Positions 26,919 through 36,003 of a DNA stretch of 51,310 nt are shown here, in pieces. The DNA is taken from the NCBI GenBank assembly GCA_011374625.1, contig DRPN01000112.1, positions 1-51,310 on the forward strand. The letters run 5' to 3'. A program made the position numbers and the translations under genes. The first letter of the stretch is position 1, and each line of letters begins with the position of its first letter. The notes beneath the pieces were generated by a model that saw only the letters and a list, made by a program, of their open reading frames with translations, was not told where the DNA came from and did not search any database. The DNA is from Bacteroidota bacterium (GTDB taxonomy: Bacteria; Bacteroidota; Bacteroidia; Bacteroidales; VadinHA17).

Positions 26919-29399
26919 TTATCTTATCATAATCCTTTTCCGTAATTTCCCCTTATCTGTAATTACTTCCATGATCACCATCCCTTTCAACGGTGCCAGG
27001 TTCAGGGTACAGATGCTGTTACCCGCTTCCTGCGTATGTATCTGCAACAGATTGCCGGTCAGGGAATACACTTTTATCTTATGCAGGGGAGCGGTGGTGG
27101 TCACGGTAATCCTCCCGGCGGTAGGGTTGGGAAATACATTCACCTGATCCGGAGTGATCACGGATACCCCTGTGGGCTGTGAATAAATAACCATCAGCGC
27201 TGAGTCACACAATCCCGTATTTTCCGACAGGCATATCTTGTAAGTGATGGTGTCGAGGTAAGCAAAACCCGAATCAGGGATATAAGTGATCATTTTTACT
27301 CCGTCAGTGGTAGCTGTGCCGTGCGAAGGCCCGTCGACAAGGGTCAGGATAGGTGTCCCGGGGATGTGATCATTGGCCGTAACATCATAGGTGACGGTCG
27401 AGTCCTCTTTGGAAGATATAAAATCATTCACACATTTGGGGGCATCCACGATGACACGACCGTGTTTGAAACGCTCGGTAAATTCCTGGTAATACAGGTT
27501 GGCAATGGTATCATCATGGACAATCAGTGTATTCTCATCATTGCGGTATTCGGCTGAGGAGCTCCAGTTATGACAGCCGGTAAGCACCAGTGGGTCGGAA
27601 GTGGTATTTGAATTGTCAACCACCAGATATTTGTGATGCATGATCCCCGATTCGCCGGTTTTTTTGAAGTTGTTGCCCAGGGCCGTTTCCAGGGTTTTTT
27701 TTACGGTTTCCATGTTAGGGTCACTGTCGTCATTTACCAGCACTTTAGCAGTTACACCGTCATCAGCACGGTCGCGTATGGCGTATCCGATCTCACTGCG
27801 GGTGATCAGCATGGTGGCAGCCGAGAGATCGGCATCGGCAGAATTGATGGCGGCCAGGATCTTTGCATTGGTGCCGTCGGAAGGGCTGAAATAACATTCC
27901 ACACGGTGACCTCCGATAACCAACTCATGGGGAGTGTTATCCGACTTTGCAGGGCCGAATTTGCTTTTTGCCGGGTCGGGTTGTGCTCCGTCGCTGCCAA
28001 ACATTTCCTCAAACTCAAGTGTATAAGTGATGGCCAGGCTCTGGTCTTGAACTATGATTACATTGTTCGGGTCAGTATTCATCTGGCTGTCGGTGAAATT
28101 AGTCGAACCGGTCCAGACGATAGGATCATTGGGGTCAGTGGACTTGGCATCGATGATCACAAATTTGTTATGCATGATGCCATAGTCGGGATAGTGACTT
28201 TCAGGGCTGGCGATCTTCCCGATACCGGCATCCAACTCGTCAATTCCTGAATTGTCTGTGTTGCTGTCATAAACAACACGTACGCGAACCCCCCGGCTAT
28301 ATGCATCATTGAGAGCGGTAGAAATATTGGAAATATTGTAATTGTTGAAATTATAGATGGCAACGTCTATACTGTATCTGGCCCGGCGGATATAAGCGAT
28401 AAGGGTGTCATCCACGGCGTGGTCCAGCCAGATGGCGTTGACACCGGTAGAAACGGTGGTATCTACCGGACGGTTGAAATAAACTTTGATGTTTCCGGAA
28501 GATTCCGATTCGGTGATAAAAGGCTTTGCCAGAGCCCAGGCCGTATCTTCGTTGGCCACAGAGAAAGCCTTGACATAAATTAATTTGGCCGGGGTTTCAC
28601 CCGAGAGGGTAAGTGTGTGGTCCGTACCGGTGCCGGGAGCGGTAATAATCCCTTCCTCCAGGCCGGGGGTATAACCGTATTTTATCTCTGTGCTGCCTTC
28701 CGTATCCGTTGTCCATGACAGGGTGAAGCCTGTGGTAGTGATATTATTTACAGTAACCGGAGAGATGATATTGATAGCGCTGCCCGGGATCAGGTCTTTT
28801 TCATCACGTGGCAGAATCTGGTAAGTATCTTTGTATTGTGCCAAAGGCCCAACGATGGTAACGTTTCCGGAAGGGATCACCTTGCCTACCAGTGGAGAAC
28901 TGGCATCATTGATACGGATCTCGCCCTGTTGACCACTGGCCGTGAAAGTATAATTTGTTTTGGCAGAGAAGGTGGCTCCGGCATTATCAAAGACGGCATT
29001 TTCTATTTTCACCAACTGTGCTTCATAGTTGTCACTGAGCTGGGCAGGCGTTAAAACCACAGGGTCCGGCAGTGTGTGATCGGAAGAAATGATGGTTACG
29101 GAATTGACCGGACTTATCTCAAGCAGGTTATTATAGTCGGAGATATCGCCTGTGATGACAATACTGTCTCCTCTTTTTACATTGGCCAGCTCATTGTAGT
29201 CATAAGCAGCGATGCCGGCCGTGCCGTCCTGAAGATAGCGGATCCCCCCCAGTTCACTCCCGTTGGTGACGATCCCTGTCACTGTTACGGAGGTTCCGAC
29301 CGTTTTGGAGCGGGCTTCCGATATCGTAATGACCTGGGCGAAGGTGAAAGAGGTGAAGAGTAATAAACCAGCCAGAAATGGTAAAGCTTTTTTATACAT
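26919..29399 (-). CDS. Secreted phospholipase-D-fold protein with OB-fold and T9SS sorting domain
   Basis: An 826-residue exported protein. After a signal peptide (1-21, ending TFAQ) comes a YhcR/DUF5689-type OB-fold (about 22-205), a fibronectin-III-like domain (about 210-300), then a phospholipase D fold with two HxKxxxxD motifs: His410/Lys412/Asp417 and His588/Lys590/Asp595. A cadherin-like/tandem-beta segment (about 660-745) and a C-terminal type IX secretion sorting domain (VFPNPTAGRITV to the end) follow. PLD-fold enzymes cleave phosphodiesters in lipids or nucleic acids. The OB-fold is of a kind seen in secreted nucleases, so a nuclease is favoured (inference). Last gene of a three-gene run, 13 bp after the TonB receptor gene. 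Confidence 0.93.
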   Translation of the reverse strand: MYKKALPFLAGLLLFTSFTFAQVITISEARSKTVGTSVTVTGIVTNGSELGGIRYLQDGTAGIAAYDYNELANVKRGDSIVITGDISDYNNLLEISPVNSVTIISSDHTLPDPVVLTPAQLSDNYEAQLVKIENAVFDNAGATFSAKTNYTFTASGQQGEIRINDASSPLVGKVIPSGNVTIVGPLAQYKDTYQILPRDEKDLIPGSAINIISPVTVNNITTTGFTLSWTTDTEGSTEIKYGYTPGLEEGIITAPGTGTDHTLTLSGETPAKLIYVKAFSVANEDTAWALAKPFITESESSGNIKVYFNRPVDTTVSTGVNAIWLDHAVDDTLIAYIRRARYSIDVAIYNFNNYNISNISTALNDAYSRGVRVRVVYDSNTDNSGIDELDAGIGKIASPESHYPDYGIMHNKFVIIDAKSTDPNDPIVWTGSTNFTDSQMNTDPNNVIIVQDQSLAITYTLEFEEMFGSDGAQPDPAKSKFGPAKSDNTPHELVIGGHRVECYFSPSDGTNAKILAAINSADADLSAATMLITRSEIGYAIRDRADDGVTAKVLVNDDSDPNMETVKKTLETALGNNFKKTGESGIMHHKYLVVDNSNTTSDPLVLTGCHNWSSSAEYRNDENTLIVHDDTIANLYYQEFTERFKHGRVIVDAPKCVNDFISSKEDSTVTYDVTANDHIPGTPILTLVDGPSHGTATTDGVKMITYIPDSGFAYLDTITYKICLSENTGLCDSALMVIYSQPTGVSVITPDQVNVFPNPTAGRITVTTTAPLHKIKVYSLTGNLLQIHTQEAGNSICTLNLAPLKGMVIMEVITDKGKLRKRIMIR

Positions 29400-29412
29400 G
29401 CTCTCTGTTTTT

Positions 29413-32214
29413 TTAAAAGGTTATGGAAAAAGAAGTATTGAAACGACGCCCCTGGCCGAAGAAGACCGTGGCCGATTTGGCATCAAAATCATTGAAAGGC
29501 AATGGACTGTATGGGTCATTGTTGGTTGCGTCGGAAATATATTTGGTGTTCAGGACATTCAGCATGCTGAAGCGGAAAGCTCCCCGCATCTTTTGGGTGA
29601 TCCGGAAAGAATATCCCATATGGAAATCCAGCAATGAGTAATTGGGCACTTTCCATGAATCTACCGGGTTGCCGTTTTCGTCGGTGGTGGATTCGGGCGT
29701 GAAGTTGGCAAAATGACGCGCAAAGTAGGTGAAGCGACCGTTGAAATAAAGTCCTTTCAGTGGTTCATAGCGTAAGCTGGTACCGGCTTGTGTCTGGGCA
29801 GCATCCCCTACATGGATGCCTTTGGCATTGAAGTCAATGATCTTATTGACCGGCTCATGGGTATCATAATTGTAATATTGCAGGTTTTTCACCTCTTTGT
29901 CCCATTTCCAGTCACCCAGTGAGACAAGCCCCTGCAACGAAAGATTTTTAAGTATCTTATAAACAAAATCAACCTCCAGGCCTTTATGGAAAGCATCCAT
30001 CCCCGGAATGTCGGCATACACGCGAATCTCATTATTATCCGGCTCGTCAGGGTCATAGCCCTGTTCACCGGGTTGCAGCACATAATTGGAATAGACGCGG
30101 TTGGTGGGTTTATTCTGCCACCATGTCAGATAACCGTTCACGTTCATGGAAAATACCGGGGAGCCGTAGTGATAGCCTCCTTCCAATGCCTTGACCTTCT
30201 CATTGCCTGTTTCATCGGCAAATTCAGTAGTATAGCCTTTGTAAAAATATTTGTAAGCCCGTACCTTGGAGAGGTATCCCAGGTTGAGGAAGAAGTTAGA
30301 GTGTTTGCTGACATTGTAGTTTCCACCTGATTTAAAGGTACATCCCGGTTTCCAGTACCAGTCCGATTCGGCTGTGCCAAAATAATCTATCTTTTTGTAC
30401 CCGTTAATGGCGCCGGTAAGGTTGATGAACCATGAGTATTTTTCTCCTGTATATTCCGTTTGCAGGAAGATACCCCCCCAATTGACTTTCCCTTTTTCAT
30501 AATAGCTGATCTTATCGCCGGGATATTTCATGGCCAGCGAGGGATTTGCATCATAGTCATTTCTCAGGTCGGTGTTATCGATGGCATAGTCTCCTCCCAG
30601 CAGGTCGGTGACGGTGGTATAATGGATGCCGGTGTAACTTCGCAGGTCAAGACCTCCGCTGAATTCAAGTTGTTCGGAGAAGTGATGATTTACGGTAGAG
30701 AGCCAACCGTACCAGATGTGATCATTGTGGGCTTCTGTTAAATAGTTATAAGAGTAAAACAGAGAGTCGCTATAGCGGCGATCAACAGGACAAACCTTTC
30801 CGAAAGGGGTTTGGGTACATTTGGCATTGGCGTCATACACCTGTTGCCAGTTTATCTGACCATAGTAAGGAGAGTCAGTATCCTGAATCAATTGTCCTTC
30901 GCGGATGCTATGACGGGGCCGTCCACCCCCGCCTGTACCCAGGGAGAGGTAAAAGATATTAGACACGGTGGTTCGGTCGTCGATGCGCCAGAGATCGCGC
31001 AGGCTGAACTGGGGCTTATGGTAGACATTCAAACGTTCGGAAAGCGTTTCTTCCGGAGCATCCGGGTTGGTTCGGTCGCGGTGTAAAACACCCCAGTGTT
31101 GGTTGTAACCGATACCCATATTGTTGATAGCAGGGCGATAGATGTAGTTGCCGGCAGAATCGGTTTCGTTTACGGGAACACCGTGTTTGCGGGCATACTC
31201 CAGATCATAGGTGGCAATCGGTCTTTTGTAGGAACGCTGTTCGTGCTGCTGGGGAGCGCCCATGACCGACAAAGTGATCATGTGGGCTCCGAGACGTTTG
31301 TCAATTTTAGCATAATAAAACCATCCTCTGGAAAAAGTATGGTCCACCCAGCCATTGCCCCGTTTGTAAGAACCGGCCAGGGTGATTCCCCAGCCGTGTT
31401 TCATTTTGCCACTGCTAAATCCGAAGGAAGACCGGATCTTCCCCTCGCTGGTGATCTCTTGTTTCAGGGTCATTTTGCGTTTGTTCTGTATCCCCAGGGT
31501 GAGGATGTTCAGGGTCCCTCCGACGGAGGGAAGAGCCAGTTTGGAGGCACCGAGACCACGCTGCACCTGAATAGTACGGGTAACCTGATCGAGGCCGAAC
31601 CAGTTAGACCAGTATACCCAGCCGTTCTCCATGTCGTTGACGGGGATCCCGTCAATCATTACGGCGATATTACGCTGGTCGAATCCCCGGATGGTGATAC
31701 GGGCATCGCCGTCGCCGCCCCCCTGCTCGGTGGCATAAACCCCGGGTGTGGCATTCAGGATCATCGGGATGTCCTGTCCGGCCAGTTCCTCCTTGATACG
31801 TGCCGGCAGCACATTGGAAAAAGCCACCGGAGTCTCACGACTGCGGGCTACATCGGCCACCACCTGCACTTCACTGATGGTGAGAGTAGAAAGTTGAATC
31901 TGCAGTGTGACAGGCTTTTGGCCTATGGTTACCGTAACTTCCCGGGGTTTGTAGCCCACATAGGAAATCCGCAGGGTGTAGGTTCCGTAAGGCAGTTGGA
32001 GAGAAAACTCACCGTTGACATCCGTAACCGTTCCGGTATTGCTGCCGGCCAGAATATTGGCTCCGATCAATGTCTCACCGGTCGTTTTGTCGGTGACCAC
32101 ACCCCTGACCACTCCGGTCTGGGCAAAAAGGGTTAGGGGGATGAAAAAGATCAGGGAAAAGAATACAACCCGGATCAACGGAGTCCGGTTCTCTGTGAAT
32201 AATGCTCTGTCCAT
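29413..32214 (-). CDS. TonB-dependent outer-membrane receptor
   Basis: A 933-residue receptor. Signal peptide about 1-32 (ending LFAQ); carboxypeptidase-regulatory-like domain about 35-110 (VRGVVTDKTTGETLIGAN); plug domain about 125-240 with DARITIRGFDQRNIAVMIDG and VQRGLGASKLALPSVGGTLN; then a large beta-barrel ending in FNTSFSITF with the terminal Phe. No SusD-like gene is next to it, so it is not a standard glycan Sus pair. The neighbours are two T9SS-exported proteins, suggesting it imports a product of the PLD-fold enzyme (inference). Confidence 0.95.
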   Translation of the reverse strand: MDRALFTENRTPLIRVVFFSLIFFIPLTLFAQTGVVRGVVTDKTTGETLIGANILAGSNTGTVTDVNGEFSLQLPYGTYTLRISYVGYKPREVTVTIGQKPVTLQIQLSTLTISEVQVVADVARSRETPVAFSNVLPARIKEELAGQDIPMILNATPGVYATEQGGGDGDARITIRGFDQRNIAVMIDGIPVNDMENGWVYWSNWFGLDQVTRTIQVQRGLGASKLALPSVGGTLNILTLGIQNKRKMTLKQEITSEGKIRSSFGFSSGKMKHGWGITLAGSYKRGNGWVDHTFSRGWFYYAKIDKRLGAHMITLSVMGAPQQHEQRSYKRPIATYDLEYARKHGVPVNETDSAGNYIYRPAINNMGIGYNQHWGVLHRDRTNPDAPEETLSERLNVYHKPQFSLRDLWRIDDRTTVSNIFYLSLGTGGGGRPRHSIREGQLIQDTDSPYYGQINWQQVYDANAKCTQTPFGKVCPVDRRYSDSLFYSYNYLTEAHNDHIWYGWLSTVNHHFSEQLEFSGGLDLRSYTGIHYTTVTDLLGGDYAIDNTDLRNDYDANPSLAMKYPGDKISYYEKGKVNWGGIFLQTEYTGEKYSWFINLTGAINGYKKIDYFGTAESDWYWKPGCTFKSGGNYNVSKHSNFFLNLGYLSKVRAYKYFYKGYTTEFADETGNEKVKALEGGYHYGSPVFSMNVNGYLTWWQNKPTNRVYSNYVLQPGEQGYDPDEPDNNEIRVYADIPGMDAFHKGLEVDFVYKILKNLSLQGLVSLGDWKWDKEVKNLQYYNYDTHEPVNKIIDFNAKGIHVGDAAQTQAGTSLRYEPLKGLYFNGRFTYFARHFANFTPESTTDENGNPVDSWKVPNYSLLDFHMGYSFRITQKMRGAFRFSMLNVLNTKYISDATNNDPYSPLPFNDFDAKSATVFFGQGRRFNTSFSITF

Positions 32215-32224
32215 AGGAGGTTAC

Positions 32225-33322
32225 CTATTTTACCAGAATCTTATGTACTATGAGTTGATCTCCATCCAGCAGAATCCGGACGAGATAGATGCCGGGGGAA
32301 ATATCGGCAGGCAGGGTGACCGGAATTTTACGGACTACTCCTTTGACGGGTTCTGAGCGGTACATGTTCTGCCCCAGGATATTGGCTACCATAACCTGCC
32401 GTATTGCCCTGTTGGCAATTACCTCAAACTGACCGTTCGTGACAGGGTTGGGGTAGGTGTAAATCTGCAGAGAGGATCCGTGCAGGTTGTGGACCGCGGA
32501 AATGTTGCAGCCGCAGGTATGGGTGCCCAGCGAGTTCCACACATCCTTGCCTCCGGGTACGGTGTCCCATTCTGCAGTAACAACAAACGGATCAGGATTC
32601 TGCGTCACCCCGTGCTTTACGGATGGTTTTCTAATGAGGGTATGGTCTTTGGTCCAGGCCATCCAGAAAGGACCGAAATATTTTCCGGAGGTATCATGAG
32701 CCTGTACAATGTAGTTGATCACTTTCCCTTTGGTGACAATTACCGTACTCGAGTCTACGTGCACATTGTAGGTTACGGTAGTATCCTTGATATTGCTCCA
32801 GCCGTATTCGCCGGAGATGGCATTCCCCAACCCGATCTGGCCGATCAGATCCACGGCCGTGGAATTACTCAGGGTCTGGTTGTTATCCGATTTCAGCAGG
32901 GCAATGGCGTCATTGCCGTTCATATAGGTCGGCGCAGGATACGGTTCATCCATCTGGTAAGGAAAATGGCTTGCCAGATCCTGTAATGCAGGATCACATT
33001 TGGGGGAGATGTTCCCACCGCCAAGATCCACATCTTCAGTTTGGCCGTTTACCAGAATGAAAACGGAATGGGCTGGCAGAAATCCCTGTAAATGAGTGAT
33101 GCCGCCTGAACTATAATCCGCAGCTCCATTGCTGTAACGGGCTACCCAATAATAACTCATATCAACCACTGAATTGGTGGGGTTGTAGATTTCCAGGGCT
33201 TTGCTATTGCCCGATCCTTCCACATATTCCGAGAAGAATATCTCAGAACAATCAGACTCCTGTGCAGTTAATTGCACCAAAGGAAGCAGGAAGAAAATAA
33301 CGAAGGGTAAAAGTTTTTTCAT
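32225..33322 (-). CDS. Secreted lamin-tail-domain protein with T9SS sorting domain
   Basis: A 365-residue exported protein. Signal peptide about 1-20 (ending LTAQ). The first domain (about 24-130) has the lamin-tail-like pattern (FFSEYVEGSGNSKALEIYNP, SYYWVARYSNG, HSVFILVNGQ), often found in secreted nuclease contexts. A middle beta-rich region of unknown type follows, then a T9SS type A sorting domain (YPNPVTNGQFEV to the end). The frame is open to 33481, but the ATG at 33322 starts the signal peptide and lies after a -7 promoter element. First gene of the run; TonB receptor follows after 10 bp. Confidence 0.9.
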   Translation of the reverse strand: MKKLLPFVIFFLLPLVQLTAQESDCSEIFFSEYVEGSGNSKALEIYNPTNSVVDMSYYWVARYSNGAADYSSGGITHLQGFLPAHSVFILVNGQTEDVDLGGGNISPKCDPALQDLASHFPYQMDEPYPAPTYMNGNDAIALLKSDNNQTLSNSTAVDLIGQIGLGNAISGEYGWSNIKDTTVTYNVHVDSSTVIVTKGKVINYIVQAHDTSGKYFGPFWMAWTKDHTLIRKPSVKHGVTQNPDPFVVTAEWDTVPGGKDVWNSLGTHTCGCNISAVHNLHGSSLQIYTYPNPVTNGQFEVIANRAIRQVMVANILGQNMYRSEPVKGVVRKIPVTLPADISPGIYLVRILLDGDQLIVHKILVK

Positions 33323-33381
33323 ATATCTGTTTTTTTTAAGATATGAAAACCGGATGACTCCGGCTTTTAAAACCAAGTAAT

Positions 33382-33389
33382 CAAAGTTA
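33382..33389 (-). promoter_or_regulatory. -7 element for the T9SS/TonB gene run
   Basis: TAACTTTG on the minus strand matches the Bacteroidota -7 consensus about 60 bp before the lamin-tail gene. No clear -33 TTTG. It supports the start at 33322 over the upstream ATG at 33481. Confidence 0.5.
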
Positions 33390-33544
33390 AACAATATTAA
33401 CAGGAAACCGGAAAGAAAAATGTGAATACTTATAAAAAAAATGAATAGACTGGTCAAAGAAAACAAATCCGACACCGACAAGAAAACAAATACCAGCAGA
33501 AAGCCGTAAATGTCAAGATTCCCGATCAGGAACAGCCTGACGGA

Positions 33545-33580
33545 AAACTGTTTATTTCTCCCCGGACCGAAATACAGTTT
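33545..33580 (-). terminator. Possible terminator of recQ
   Basis: AAACTGT ... ACAGTTT arms with inner ATTTC/GAAAT pairing form a hairpin 17 bp after the recQ stop. On the minus strand it is followed by only a short T-run, so termination is uncertain. Confidence 0.35.
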
Positions 33581-33596
33581 GTGTACGGCCGTTTTA

Positions 33597-35789
33597 TCAA
33601 TTGCCCATCTCGGAAAAGAATTTGATCCTCATCAGACGTATATCTTCTTCGCTGTATTCATCCTCTCCCAGTTCTTTCAGTGCAGCCTCTACAGATTCAT
33701 CCTCAGCTTCTTCCCTGAAATAGTCAAACACCTCCTTTTGATGTTCTTCGTCCATCACCTGGTTGATGTAATAATCCAGGTTCAGCCGGGTACCTGAATG
33801 AACAATAGACTCGATTTCATCAAGCAACTCACTCATCTCGATATTTTTGGCATTGACAATATCTTCCAGGGATATCTTACGGTCGATACTCTGGATAATA
33901 AAAACTTTCAACTCCGATTTATTGACTACAGATTTCACCACCATTTCTGCCGGACGAATGATCTCTTTCTCATCCACATATTTTTTGATCACTTCAATGA
34001 ACTCTTTGCCGTAACGAAGGGCTTTCCCCTGACCCACGCCGGTGATATTGCGAAGCTCTTCAAATGATACAGGATACTGAATGGCCATATCTTCCAGTGA
34101 CGGATCCTGGAAAATCACAAAAGGAGGAAGGTTCTTCTTCCGGGCGATTTCCCTCCGCAGATCTTTCAGGATGCTTAGAAGTTCTTCATCCACAGCAGCC
34201 GTCTTTCCGGAGGCTGCAGCATTGTCTTCGTCAATAGATTCGTAATCATGATTTTCCACCATCATGAATGAATAAGGTTTTTCAAGAAATTCATATCCCT
34301 TTTTGGTCACTTTAAGCAGTCCATAGTTTTCTATCTCTTTTTCGATAAGATGATGAACCAGCATCTGTCGTAACACGGCAGCCCAGAATTTTCCATCTTT
34401 TTCTTTCCCCAGGCCAAAGACCTCGAGAAGATGATGTTTATAGGACTTTATCCCGGATGTAGCATGACCGCTAAGCACCTGGGCCACATGTTCGGCTTTA
34501 AACTTTTCATGGATAGCCAGGATCACTTTCAGGGCTTTTACGACATAGTCTTTTCCTTCAAATTGTTTTTTCGGATGGGTACAGTTATCACATGCGCCAC
34601 AATTTTCTTCGGTGTAATCCTCTCCAAAATAATGAAGCAGCATTTTTCTCCGGCATACGGACGACTCGGCATATGCAGTTGTCTCCAGCAGTAATTGTTT
34701 TCCTATCTCCTGTTCGGCCACCGGTTTCCCCTGCATGAATTTCTCCAGTTTCTGTATATCCTTGTAACTATAAAAAGCGATACACCTTCCTTCTCCACCG
34801 TCACGACCGGCACGTCCGGTTTCCTGATAATACCCTTCCAGACTTTTAGGGATGTCATAATGGATGACAAACCGAACATCAGGTTTGTCTATGCCCATTC
34901 CGAAAGCGATAGTAGCAACAATCACATCCACTTCTTCCATCAGGAACTTATCCTGGTTTTCCGTGCGTGTGGCCGAATCCATGCCGGCATGATAGGGTAA
35001 TGCTTTGATCCCGTTGACCTGCAGAGTCTCGGCTAACTCTTCCACTTTTTTCCGGCTCAAACAATAAATAATCCCGGATTTCCCGGGGTTGGCTTTTATA
35101 TATTTAATGATCTCTTTGCTGGCATTTATTTTGGGTCGCACCTCATAGTAGAGGTTGGGTCTGTTGAAAGAAGATTTGAACACATTGGCCTCCAGCATCC
35201 TTAAGTTTTTTAAAATATCATGCTGCACTTTGGGAGTAGCCGTAGCTGTGAGGGCAATGATTGGAGCCCTGCCGATTTTCTCGATAATTGGTCGTATACG
35301 TCGGTATTCCGGCCTGAAATCATGACCCCATTCGGAAATACAGTGAGCCTCATCAATGGCAAAGAAAGAGATATTTATCCGTTTCAGGAACTCAATATTT
35401 TCTTCCTTAGTCAATGATTCCGGAGCAACATATAATAATTTTGTCTTCTGTTCAAGCACATCCTGTCTAACTTGTTGAATGGCTGCCTTTGAGAGAGATG
35501 AATTCAGAAAATGAGCAATCCCGTCATCCGTACTCACAAAATTACGCATGGCATCCACCTGGTTTTTCATCAAGGCTATTAAAGGAGATATCACAATGGC
35601 CGTCCCCGACAATATCAGAGACGGAAGCTGATAACATAATGATTTCCCTCCACCTGTAGGCATCAAAACAAAAGTATCCCTCCCATCCAACAGGTTTCTT
35701 ATGATCACTTCCTGATTTCCCTTAAAAGTATCAAATCCAAAATACTTCTTAAGGTATCCCGCTAACGAAATATCCGTACTTACACTCAT
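33597..35789 (-). CDS. recQ: ATP-dependent DNA helicase RecQ
   Basis: A 3'-5' superfamily 2 DNA helicase involved in recombination and repair. The 730-residue protein has Walker A (MPTGGGKSLCYQLPS), the DEAH box and following aromatic-rich loop (AIDEAHCISEWGHDFRPEY), the second helicase lobe with QETGRAGRDGG, the zinc-binding Cys set (CRRKMLLHYF ... CGACDNC), a winged-helix RQC domain, an HRDC domain (LPPFVIFQD ... GVGQGKALRYG) and an acidic C-terminal extension. Longer than the E. coli protein because of that extension, which is usual in Bacteroidota RecQ. Confidence 0.97.
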   Translation of the reverse strand: MSVSTDISLAGYLKKYFGFDTFKGNQEVIIRNLLDGRDTFVLMPTGGGKSLCYQLPSLILSGTAIVISPLIALMKNQVDAMRNFVSTDDGIAHFLNSSLSKAAIQQVRQDVLEQKTKLLYVAPESLTKEENIEFLKRINISFFAIDEAHCISEWGHDFRPEYRRIRPIIEKIGRAPIIALTATATPKVQHDILKNLRMLEANVFKSSFNRPNLYYEVRPKINASKEIIKYIKANPGKSGIIYCLSRKKVEELAETLQVNGIKALPYHAGMDSATRTENQDKFLMEEVDVIVATIAFGMGIDKPDVRFVIHYDIPKSLEGYYQETGRAGRDGGEGRCIAFYSYKDIQKLEKFMQGKPVAEQEIGKQLLLETTAYAESSVCRRKMLLHYFGEDYTEENCGACDNCTHPKKQFEGKDYVVKALKVILAIHEKFKAEHVAQVLSGHATSGIKSYKHHLLEVFGLGKEKDGKFWAAVLRQMLVHHLIEKEIENYGLLKVTKKGYEFLEKPYSFMMVENHDYESIDEDNAAASGKTAAVDEELLSILKDLRREIARKKNLPPFVIFQDPSLEDMAIQYPVSFEELRNITGVGQGKALRYGKEFIEVIKKYVDEKEIIRPAEMVVKSVVNKSELKVFIIQSIDRKISLEDIVNAKNIEMSELLDEIESIVHSGTRLNLDYYINQVMDEEHQKEVFDYFREEAEDESVEAALKELGEDEYSEEDIRLMRIKFFSEMGN

Positions 35790-35840
35790 ATCTGATTAAA
35801 ATTCTCCTCTGAGATTAAAATTTTCCATTTTTTAAACCTG

Positions 35841-35848
35841 CAAAATTA
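35841..35848 (-). promoter_or_regulatory. -7 element of the recQ promoter
   Basis: TAATTTTG on the minus strand matches TAnnTTTG, about 50 bp before the recQ start. The surrounding intergenic DNA is very AT-rich. Confidence 0.45.
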
Positions 35849-35976
35849 ATAAAATTTATCATTTATTGCATTTTTCTATATTTACTAAAATACAATTATT
35901 TTTCCATAAATAAAACTTTTCTCTGATAAGTTTATTTTATTTGTATCCTGAAACTTTTCGGAATAACTGGCAGGAA

Positions 35977-35984
35977 TATTTTTG
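35977..35984 (+). promoter_or_regulatory. -7 element of the tatC promoter
   Basis: TATTTTTG followed by C matches TAnnTTTG. The predicted start near 35990 excludes the upstream TTG at 35941 and supports translation from the ATG at 36004. Confidence 0.55.
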
Positions 35985-36003
35985 CAAACAGAGATTAAAA
36001 AAT

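Noticed and set aside
31096-32136. A 346-codon open frame on the plus strand opposite the TonB receptor gene
   Set aside because: It lies wholly antisense to a full-length receptor with clear signal, plug and barrel motifs, and its own translation has no recognisable domain.
33323-33481. Upstream extension of the lamin-tail protein by 53 residues
   Set aside because: The extension would bury the signal peptide and lies upstream of the -7 element at 33382-33389.
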